Shown: piece after piece, positions 36,579 to 44,201 of the stretch
How positions within the stretch are numbered: the stretch's first letter is position 1
Layout of the letters: every line of letters starts with the position of its first letter
Source of the DNA: JAZKFT01 sp965246935
GTDB taxonomy: Bacteria > Bacteroidota > Bacteroidia > Chitinophagales > Chitinophagaceae
Reading direction: 5' to 3'
DNA length: 64,000 nt
NCBI GenBank assembly: GCA_965246935.1
Contig: CBDFGC010000006.1
Coordinates: 124,001 to 188,000 of the forward strand
Translations under genes and position numbers: made by a program
The notes under the pieces: model-generated
Seen by the model: only the letters and a program-made list of their open reading frames with translations
Told to the model about the DNA's origin: nothing
The model's database searches: none

Positions 36579-37094
36579 ATGACAATAGGATAAGAATTAT
36601 TACAGGAATTAACACTTGAAGCAGAAGTAACAAGAAGATTTTTAAAAAGCGTCCCGTTTGACAAATCAGAATATAAACCAACTGACAAATCAGAAACATT
36701 GGGACGACTTGCAATTCACGTTGCAGAAATAGTTGCTTGGTGGACTTCGGTAATTGACACAAATAAATTAGACTTTGAACATTTTGAACCAAAGGAAATA
36801 AAATCAAAAGAAGAGCTTTTATCTTACTTCGACGACTTACTTGCAACCGCTAAAAACTCATTAAAAAATGTCAAAGACGAAGAATTTAAAAATGAATGGA
36901 GTATGACATATAGAGACGAAATTCTCTTTACATTACCTAAGCGACAAGTTGCCCGACTTTTTTGTATGAACCATTTGGTACATCATCGTTCACAACTCGG
37001 TATGTATTTAAGACTTTTAGACATTCCGGTTCCTGCGACTTATGGACCTTCAGCAGACGATGAAAATGTAATATTAATTAACCCCTTTGACTAA
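36579..37094 (+). pseudogene. DinB-like protein with an in-frame TAA at codon 5
   Basis: ATG at 36579 reads MTIG then TAA at 36591-36593. The same frame continues ELLQELTLEAEVTRRFLKSV and stays open to 37094. The rest is a clear DinB/YfiT-type four-helix protein: RLAIHVAEIVAWW (metal His), then CMNHLVHHRSQLGMYLRLLD with the HLVHHR second metal site, and PVPATYGPSADD at the end. Without the TAA the protein would be 171 residues, the normal family length. Translation could restart at TTG 36699, which would keep the metal ligands but lose helix 1. The DinB-fold proteins include thiol S-transferases; role here is unknown. Confidence 0.75.
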
Positions 37095-37362
37095 CCATAA
37101 AAACTTAAAAAGGACAGGACAACGGACAATTAAGGGTGAACGCACAACAAGTGGGTTTGGCATTAGGGCTGATTCTGCTAAAAGAGCTCAAAATTATCCT
37201 TAACGATACACGATATACTTGCACTAAATTTTGGAATTGATTTGGGATAGTCATTCATCAGCTATTTTTATTATTGCCCTAAGTTTCATGCCTACGTTTT
37301 CAAAGTAATTCAGGTACTGCTATGGAAAAGTCTTAGTGATTGTATCTCACTGAAAAAACGGT

Positions 37363-38799
37363 ATGCTTTTATCCAAACATGTAGTTTTATTATCAATTAT
37401 TATTGCCTTGAGTTCCTGTAATAACGCAACTAAAAATGGGGAACCGCTGATACCTACAAATTTCTCAAACACATCAAAGCCCTTTGAATCGGAAGTAACC
37501 GGGAAACCTGCTGCTAAAAAGGCTCAGGGCAAACGAGTAGTATCTACAGGAAGAAATAAAAAAACTTCAAAAGCAATAGCATCAAAGATCATTGCACAAA
37601 ACTTAACTTCACTAACGGAGGATTTTGAAACTATTGAACAGGAATTTCAGGAATTTACGATTGATCCAAGTATGGATACCACCCTAACTTGCAAGGAAGG
37701 TACTACCTTAAAGTTAATGCCTTCGAGTTTTTTGATTGAATCAACGCAGGCGGAAGCAACAGAGAAAATTACTTTCAAAATAAAAGAGTTTTACAAAACT
37801 TCAGACATTCTTTTAGCCAGGCTTTCAACTCATTCGGATAGCAGTATTTTAGAAACAGGTGGAATGCTTTTTATTCAGGCTCTTTCCAACGGGCAATTGT
37901 GCAGATTAAAAGACAGCGCTTCTATTGAAATTTCTTTTCCTTATACTCAACAAAAAGATAGCATGCTTTTGTTTAGCGGTGAATGGAAAAACAAGATGAT
38001 CAATTGGAAACGGGTAGCACAGCAGAAACTTAACCACTTAGATACCGTTTATGAACCTGCGGTTTTTCCTGGCGGCAGTATGGTTTTACGAAACTTTCTT
38101 GAAAGAAACGTTTCTTATCCCGATCTGCCATTTGAAACGATAATGGGTGGCAAAGTGGAAGTCCATTTCATTGTTGATGAGGATGGAAAAGTGAAAGACG
38201 TATGTTTGAAAGACACCACTTATGAAAGATTTAAAGCCACCATCCTATACGCATTTTCAAAAATGCCCCGATGGAAACCTGCCAAGAAAAACGGCGTTCC
38301 GGTAGCGTCAAAATATACGCAGGTAATAACTTTCGGCGGTGAGGAATATTTACCTGATACTGCCTACAAATCTTACCTGGAAGCTACAACTGATACCAGT
38401 AAATTGCATAAACTAAGTACCGGTCAAATAACCAGGTACATTTTCAGCACCGCTACACTTGGCTGGATTAACTGCGACAGGTTTTACAAAAGCAAAAAAG
38501 CCAGAACTGATTTTTATATTGATTGCGGAGATTTTACCGGCCTTGATGTAAAACTTGTATTTCATACATTCAAATCCATCCTGGCTGATTATACCTTATC
38601 AAAAATTTGTACATTTAAAAATATCCCGGTTGATGAACCGGTTACCATTGTAGTTATCAAAAAACTGAATAATGCCACTTTTATTTCACTAACCGAATGC
38701 AATACAAATGTGACAAGTATCAAAAACCTTACATTTAAAGAAGCAACAATGGATAAATTAAAACAAGTATTTGAGCGGCTGAATGATTTAGGGAACTAA
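37363..38799 (+). CDS. Lipoprotein with TonB C-terminal-like domain
   Basis: A 478-residue lipoprotein (signal with LSSC lipobox, Cys19). After a basic linker comes a domain at about 85-215 (LTCKEGTTLKLMPSSFLIES) seen in Bacteroidota surface proteins. A TonB_C-type domain spans about 235-325, with VFPGGSMVLRNFLERNVSYP, GGKVEVHFIVDEDGKV and MPRWKPAKKNGVPVASKY. A C-terminal beta-rich domain of about 120 residues follows. Here the domain is on a lipoprotein and lacks the TonB membrane anchor, so it may be a periplasmic or surface energy-coupling relative and not a true TonB. No operon partner is close. Confidence 0.8.
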   Translation: MLLSKHVVLLSIIIALSSCNNATKNGEPLIPTNFSNTSKPFESEVTGKPAAKKAQGKRVVSTGRNKKTSKAIASKIIAQNLTSLTEDFETIEQEFQEFTIDPSMDTTLTCKEGTTLKLMPSSFLIESTQAEATEKITFKIKEFYKTSDILLARLSTHSDSSILETGGMLFIQALSNGQLCRLKDSASIEISFPYTQQKDSMLLFSGEWKNKMINWKRVAQQKLNHLDTVYEPAVFPGGSMVLRNFLERNVSYPDLPFETIMGGKVEVHFIVDEDGKVKDVCLKDTTYERFKATILYAFSKMPRWKPAKKNGVPVASKYTQVITFGGEEYLPDTAYKSYLEATTDTSKLHKLSTGQITRYIFSTATLGWINCDRFYKSKKARTDFYIDCGDFTGLDVKLVFHTFKSILADYTLSKICTFKNIPVDEPVTIVVIKKLNNATFISLTECNTNVTSIKNLTFKEATMDKLKQVFERLNDLGN

Positions 38800-38873
38800 A
38801 CAGGAATCAAGTAATTTTACTACGTGCCCTTTTATACATATTTTTTAGATAGAAAAGAAGGAACGAGGCTGTG

Positions 38874-39746
38874 CTATTTTTCGTCTAATCTCTGTCTTAG
38901 TTCCTGAAGTTGTTTAGCCATTTCATCAAGGGCTTTGTCTTTCTCGTCAAGGGCTTTGTCTTTCTCGCCAAGGGCTTTGTCTTTCTCGTCAAGCCGTTGT
39001 AGAAGTTCTTTTTCTTTATCTTCAAACATTGCATTTACAGTCCGCCACGCCTCCTGTTCAGTTTCTATTTTCCTCCGTTCTTCCGGGTTTGTACCCGTAT
39101 AATGCAAAATCTCTGTTGCCATTTTAATATCCTCATTATCTACCTCGTGCCTGAATTCTTTTGTTATTCTTTTATCATCTATAAAATTCTTTTGCTCAAA
39201 AATACTCAACAGTTTATCTATGTTAGTTTGATACTTGTCCGAAATCCGGTCTACCTGAACAATGAAACTATCATGCGTCAGTTTTTCTACAAAGTCACTC
39301 TTAGAAATGATAGCTTTGCTTTCTACTAAGTCTCTGTAATTTCTCTCCACTTTTAAACAAGGTGTAAGGATCTCAGGTAATTTAAATCCTAAAATATAAA
39401 TCGTGGTGATTGGTAAAATTGATTTTACTCCATTTATAGTGTCTTCTTTTTTGTATTGCTCTGCCAGGTAGTTCCTGAAACGCATTAAATCAATCTGGTT
39501 CTTTGCCTTTTGGATTTCTATCAGCACTTTCTTTTGTTCGTTGGTTTTTGTCTTAATGGTTGCAATAAAGTCAAGGCGGAATACAGCCAAACCAGCAAGT
39601 TCATCCTTGTAAGTAAATTCCTGCGGCTGAACTTCGACAGCCTCAATTTGTTCCTCTAAAAGTGTCCCGATAAAAAATCTGGCAACTTTGTCATTTTCCA
39701 TTAGCCGTTTAAAAACAACATCATATATCGGGTTTGCAATTACCAT
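38874..39746 (-). CDS. Rpn/PD-(D/E)XK nuclease family protein with C-terminal heptad repeats
   Basis: A 290-residue member of the PDDEXK nuclease/transposase-like (Rpn) family. NPIYDVVFKRLMENDKVARFF opens the domain; the nuclease core has FRLDFIATI (Asp59) and VLIEIQKAK (Glu77, Gln79/Lys80). The C-terminal 60 residues are a coiled coil built from EKDKALD heptads (three 21-bp tandem DNA units at about 38925-38995). Copy number of these is probably variable. Rpn proteins promote recombination in E. coli; the Bacteroidota versions are often dispersed. No flanking terminal repeats were found, so it is not part of an obvious transposon. Confidence 0.85.
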   Translation of the reverse strand: MVIANPIYDVVFKRLMENDKVARFFIGTLLEEQIEAVEVQPQEFTYKDELAGLAVFRLDFIATIKTKTNEQKKVLIEIQKAKNQIDLMRFRNYLAEQYKKEDTINGVKSILPITTIYILGFKLPEILTPCLKVERNYRDLVESKAIISKSDFVEKLTHDSFIVQVDRISDKYQTNIDKLLSIFEQKNFIDDKRITKEFRHEVDNEDIKMATEILHYTGTNPEERRKIETEQEAWRTVNAMFEDKEKELLQRLDEKDKALGEKDKALDEKDKALDEMAKQLQELRQRLDEK

Positions 39747-39913
39747 AATTTGTAAATTAGTGATGTAGAGAAAAATAGGAATTAAACGGCTTTTTAGTGT
39801 GATGCTCCTAAACCGGGTGCAGATTTTTTAAAGGATGAGAAGCATTTCTTACAATCAAAAAATCGCTTGCTTTATTACCAGGCTATCAGCCAAATCAAAA
39901 TATGCAGGGTTTC

Positions 39914-41974
39914 TCACCCCAGTTCCCCTAATAAAAATTTCGCTTCTTCCAAGGTACGGTGCCGGTTAACGGTAGTGCTAACAGGCGAGTACAAGGCCGC
40001 ATCGCACTCGTCGTACAGACTGCTGATTTGTTGCAGAATGCTGCTATCAATTCCTTTTATTTTCAGTGCATCCAGTAGTCTGCTTTTGTTATCCGGCGCT
40101 ATACCGGCCTTCTCCGAAAGGGTTTGCAATATGCCGTTTTTCAGCGCTTTGTAAAACAAACGGTGGTCGTTCTGCCAGATCAGTGTTTCTGCCTGCAGGG
40201 GCAGTCCCACTTTTACCTGTCCCGTTTGTGCCTGCTCATTTATTGCCGGTGGCACCGGCAGTTCATCTACCTGCGCTTCAGGTACAGGTTCGGACAAAAC
40301 TGGTAAAGGCATATAGGCATTGTGAGGCTGCACCGGTTGCGGCACATTTACCGAAGGCGTATTCGGTATGGGCGATATACGGGCAGGTGCAGCAGGTGTT
40401 TCATTCATCATTCTTTCCCAGGCGTTGTGCATCGCTTCCTTTTCGCTGGCGTGCTGTTGCTTTTTTTTACGGCCCATGAAACTAAGAACCAGAAACAACA
40501 GCAAGCCGGCAGCCAATACCGGCAGCACATAACCGGCAATTTGCGAAAACAGCACCGGCCAGTTTTGTGCTTCTTCATTATCCAATGGATTGCGCCGTTT
40601 GCTTTGCGCCGATATTGTAAATGTTATTGGCTGCGTAGCAATCGTTTTATATGCTTTGGCTGCTATATCAAAATAGGAAAAAGAGACAGCCGGTATGGTG
40701 TAAGGGCCGGCCTGGTGCGGCACAAAGACATATTCAAAAGTTTTATCACCGGTAATCGGCATCACCGTTTTTACCAGATTTTCGGTTTCCGTTGGTTCGT
40801 ATGCTTCCGTTTTAGGCGGCCATTGCACTGCCGGTGCACTCACCATACTGAAATTACCACTGCCGGTAATATGTACCTGTAGCCTTACTGCGTCGTCTTT
40901 ACCGGGAGCCTTTTCGCCGGTTGTAGCGGTAATACTAAAACTGCCCACAGCACCACCAAAATTCCGGGGTTTCCCATTTTCCGGCAACGGTAAGGAAGTA
41001 ATACTGATGGCCGGGCTTTTTAATACATATTGCACATTGGTAAAGCTGTTGCTGGAATATGGATCGTAATTGCCGGCTGCTACCATATCGCCTTTTATAA
41101 ATCGTATTTTGCAATCCACTTCTACCGGCTCCAGGGTAAGGCTCCCACTTTGCAGCGGGTATAGCTGTACTTTGCGCAACACCCATGATTTATAGCTTTT
41201 GCCACCTATTTTTTCAATGATAAAAGGTTGGTTAGGCTCCTCCAGGTCATAGGCGCTGAAGCCACTAAACGATGGCCGTTTGGTAACACTGGCATCAAGA
41301 TCCAGGCGGGTAAATACTTTATAGGTAGCCATCACAGGCTCACCTTCATAACAGGTGTTTTTATCCGGAATAACTTTTATAAACAGGTTATCTTTTATTT
41401 TTTCCGGGGCACTTTCGTTGGGCCGTAAAATCATGGCATCCGAAAACTCGTCAGCCTGCGGCACTACCTGCACCACCGGCGGCTGGGCAAAAAAAGGATC
41501 GTTTAGCATATTACCAAAAGGGTCTACTGCATTGGCACCGGGTTGCTGCTGACCGCCTATCTCTTTATCCAGCACGTTTACTGTTTTCGGCTTGCTGGTC
41601 ATAGGTTTGCCATTCAATATTACTGTAGCGCCCTCCACTAACAACTGCCCTGTTTTTTTAGGCTGCAGGTAATACGCAATGGTCGTTCGCTGGCTTACCT
41701 GTCCGTTGATATTGCTTTGATAACTGCTGTTGTTGGGGCCGCTCACCACCAGCCAGTCTTTAAATTGGGGAGCCTGAAAATTATCGATGGTGGCAGCATT
41801 TGCCATTTCGTACGAAACCTCGGCATACTGGTTTTTACCAATGGTAGTAGCCGATACGGAAGTAGTAAATGTTTGAGCCGTACTAATAAGGAGAAAACAA
41901 AAACTGATAACCAGGCAAGTGGCAATGCGAACTGTTTTTTTCAGGAACTTAGCTATTGTACTACTATTAAGCAT
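39914..41974 (-). CDS. batD: BatD family protein (aerotolerance-type)
   Basis: The start is set at 41974 (MLNSSTIAKFL, then a signal-type hydrophobic core), giving about 686 residues; the frame is open to 42064. The BatD domain runs from FTTSVSATTIGKNQYAEVSY through a run of repeated beta-sandwich units (IKDNLFIKVIPDKNTCYEGE, GSFSITATTGEKAPGKDDAV). One membrane helix (VLPVLAAGLLLFLVLSFMG, about residue 475-495) precedes a cytoplasmic tail of about 190 residues. BatD is normally found with BatA/BatB/BatE and a MoxR ATPase; none is adjacent here. Function in oxygen tolerance or envelope integrity is inferred from family. Confidence 0.88.
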   Translation of the reverse strand: MLNSSTIAKFLKKTVRIATCLVISFCFLLISTAQTFTTSVSATTIGKNQYAEVSYEMANAATIDNFQAPQFKDWLVVSGPNNSSYQSNINGQVSQRTTIAYYLQPKKTGQLLVEGATVILNGKPMTSKPKTVNVLDKEIGGQQQPGANAVDPFGNMLNDPFFAQPPVVQVVPQADEFSDAMILRPNESAPEKIKDNLFIKVIPDKNTCYEGEPVMATYKVFTRLDLDASVTKRPSFSGFSAYDLEEPNQPFIIEKIGGKSYKSWVLRKVQLYPLQSGSLTLEPVEVDCKIRFIKGDMVAAGNYDPYSSNSFTNVQYVLKSPAISITSLPLPENGKPRNFGGAVGSFSITATTGEKAPGKDDAVRLQVHITGSGNFSMVSAPAVQWPPKTEAYEPTETENLVKTVMPITGDKTFEYVFVPHQAGPYTIPAVSFSYFDIAAKAYKTIATQPITFTISAQSKRRNPLDNEEAQNWPVLFSQIAGYVLPVLAAGLLLFLVLSFMGRKKKQQHASEKEAMHNAWERMMNETPAAPARISPIPNTPSVNVPQPVQPHNAYMPLPVLSEPVPEAQVDELPVPPAINEQAQTGQVKVGLPLQAETLIWQNDHRLFYKALKNGILQTLSEKAGIAPDNKSRLLDALKIKGIDSSILQQISSLYDECDAALYSPVSTTVNRHRTLEEAKFLLGELG

Positions 41975-42302
41975 CGTTGTGTCACTCCCTTGTACGCGTT
42001 GTTCTTTATTCAGCATCCGCTGTTCCATCTTCATGTTCGCTTGTAAATGTTTTAAATGTAACACACCAGTAATTATTGAGTTTGTTTAAACGTTCCTATT
42101 CTCCTTCATGATTCATCAAAATATCTTACCTCATGAATTTTCTTATCGTGGATTGCTATCAACCTATTTGTATTCTATGTGAATCTATGTGAACCTTATG
42201 TGCCTATGTGGTAAAAAACTCCCGTAAAAGTAATTCAACACAGCCTGTTTCTGCTGTTGCTTTGTGGTTAAAAATAAAACAGAACAGGTTAACTTATCTT
42301 CT

Positions 42303-42390
42303 TTCCGGATTGGACTCCCGGACTTCTCAACTTTCCATCATCCGGACTCCCGGACTTTCCGACATCCGGTCTTCCTCCGACTTTTCCAAC
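42303..42390. repeat. Short-word repeat (GGACTCCCGGACTT, TCCGAC words)
   Basis: GGACTCCCGGACTT occurs twice within 50 bp (near 42312 and 42344), surrounded by variants CCGGATT, CATCCGG, TCCGAC and CTTTCCAAC. It is non-coding and lies immediately upstream of the formimidoylglutamase gene. Confidence 0.75.
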
Positions 42391-42424
42391 TTTCATACTT
42401 TCCAATTATGTTTGCCGCTACATT

Positions 42425-43546
42425 ATGAACAGCATGTTATCCAGGTTTACAGACTATATAGAACCCGTAGATATAGCCAACCTCAGTGAAGACGAAGATT
42501 ACGCACCCGGCCAACTTGGCCAGGTGCTTACCGATACCCCGGCTTCCGATGCTGACCTGGTAATAATAGGATGTAATGAATGGCGGGGTGCCGGTAAAAA
42601 AACAGCCGTTTCCGCTGCCGATGCTATCCGTAAAGCGTTGTACAGCCTTTACTACTGGCATACCGACGTTGCCATTGCCGATATGGGTAACCTGCGGCCC
42701 GGCGCTGGTTTGGCCGACAGCTATGCTGCCCTGAAACTAGTAAGCGAAGAGCTAATGGATGCTGGCAAAAAAGTGTTGGTGATAGGCGGCAGCCACGATA
42801 ATATGCTTGCTCAATACAAGGCATTTGCCAGCCGTGGGCAGGTAATAGAAGCTACCGTAATTGATGCACTGCTGGATTTAAAGCAGGATACACCCCTGCG
42901 TAGCGAAAACTTTTTACTGGAAATGCTTACCGGCGAGCCGAACTACATCCGCCACTATAATCATATTGCTTTCCAAAGTTATTTTGTACACCCCCGCATG
43001 TTGGAGACCATTGATAAACTGCGTTTTGATTGCTACCGGGTGGGCAAGGTAAAAGATCAGATCGCCGAAATGGAACCTTCCATCCGCAGCAGCCACCTGG
43101 TAGGTTTTGATATGAATGCACTGGCACATGCTGCCGCCCCTGCCGGCACCTTATCGCCCAATGGGCTGGATGGCATGGAAGCCTGCCGCCTGATGCAATA
43201 TGCCGGCATGAGCGGCGCTATACAGGCAGCCGGCATTTATGGGTTCGATGCCGCTAAAGATACCAATGGTCTTACCGCTATGCAGATAGCCCATATGATC
43301 TGGTATTTTTTTGATGGTATACAAAAGCAGCGGCATGAAGCCGCCTTTGAGGATCGCAATGCGTTTAATGAGTACAACACCGTTTGTGCGGAAGTAGATA
43401 CGCTGTTTCTGCAAAGCAAATACACAGGCCGCTGGTGGGTACAACTGCCTGACAAAACCTTTACACCATGCAGTTATTCCGATTATATGGCTGCCAGCCA
43501 TAATGATTTACCGGAGCGGTGGTTGCGGGCACAGGAAAGGATGTAA
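42425..43546 (+). CDS. Formimidoylglutamase-like arginase-fold protein
   Basis: A 373-residue member of the Bacteroidota arginase/formimidoylglutamase family (last step of histidine degradation: formimidoylglutamate to glutamate and formamide). VLVIGGSHDNMLAQY (about 119-133) replaces the usual GGDHS, VIDALLDLKQD (about 149-159) replaces DAHxD, and VGFDMNALAHAAAP (about 218-231) replaces SxDxDxxDP. Several Mn ligands of classical arginases are thus changed. The C-terminal ETG-type region reads CRLMQYAGMSGAIQAAGIYG, normal for the family. No other hut genes are adjacent. Activity may differ from canonical enzymes. Confidence 0.85.
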   Translation: MNSMLSRFTDYIEPVDIANLSEDEDYAPGQLGQVLTDTPASDADLVIIGCNEWRGAGKKTAVSAADAIRKALYSLYYWHTDVAIADMGNLRPGAGLADSYAALKLVSEELMDAGKKVLVIGGSHDNMLAQYKAFASRGQVIEATVIDALLDLKQDTPLRSENFLLEMLTGEPNYIRHYNHIAFQSYFVHPRMLETIDKLRFDCYRVGKVKDQIAEMEPSIRSSHLVGFDMNALAHAAAPAGTLSPNGLDGMEACRLMQYAGMSGAIQAAGIYGFDAAKDTNGLTAMQIAHMIWYFFDGIQKQRHEAAFEDRNAFNEYNTVCAEVDTLFLQSKYTGRWWVQLPDKTFTPCSYSDYMAASHNDLPERWLRAQERM

Positions 43547-43591
43547 ATTAGATTAACTATTTTGCAATTTTGATATTGTAATAATAAGAAA

Positions 43592-44062
43592 ATGGCTTCT
43601 AAAGTATGGAAAATACCAGTTCACTATAGAGAGGACACTTATCTGGATAAAGTAATCAAAGAAAAATTCTCAACTTGCTTAATGAATGATAGCAAATGGG
43701 TTAAGCTTATATCCACATTCGTAATGAATGTAAATATTATAAAAGAATGCAGAGTTCATCCCATTTGGGAAAATGATAGCAAATCGATTAGACGGCTCGT
43801 ATTTGATGAGAATACATCATACAATTTTGATTACTACAACACAGCAATGGAATCAATGATTTCCGGGAATCCTACAGGTTGGTATGCTTATAAAGAAATT
43901 GAGTGGCTTGACTTTTCAAAAACTGTTATTTCCAATACAAAAAATCAAATCATTACTGAACAAAATTTAGAACTCATAAAATCTAAAATTGAAAAAATAG
44001 GGCAATTTTATTTAGAACTTTCGAACGATAATCTAAGACTGTATGCCTATTTAAGAAAATGA
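43592..44062 (+). CDS. Hypothetical soluble protein (DUF6678-like)
   Basis: A 156-residue soluble protein, A+T-rich compared with the genes around it. MNDSKWVKLISTFV (about 31-44) resembles the start of DUF6678-type proteins, and RVHPIWENDSKSIRR, GNPTGWYAYKEIEWLDF and a C-terminal helix (LELIKSKIEKIGQFYLEL) follow. No signal peptide or catalytic motif is seen. It sits between genes on the same strand with gaps of 45 and 140 bp. Similar small proteins often occur as immunity proteins near toxins, but no toxin gene is present here. Confidence 0.6.
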   Translation: MASKVWKIPVHYREDTYLDKVIKEKFSTCLMNDSKWVKLISTFVMNVNIIKECRVHPIWENDSKSIRRLVFDENTSYNFDYYNTAMESMISGNPTGWYAYKEIEWLDFSKTVISNTKNQIITEQNLELIKSKIEKIGQFYLELSNDNLRLYAYLRK

Positions 44063-44201
44063 CATTTGAAAAATATTATTAATCCAAATCAAAGCTTTCG
44101 TTTATACAATTCTTCTTGCTTCTGTTAATCAAATCGTCCTCCCCGCTATATAAGTTTACCTTCGCCTCTCATCCCGCTGAAAAGTGGCAAACTACATTAT
44201 T

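Noticed and set aside
38925..38995. 21-bp direct repeats considered as a CRISPR array
   Set aside because: Units are contiguous without spacers and in frame with a coiled coil.
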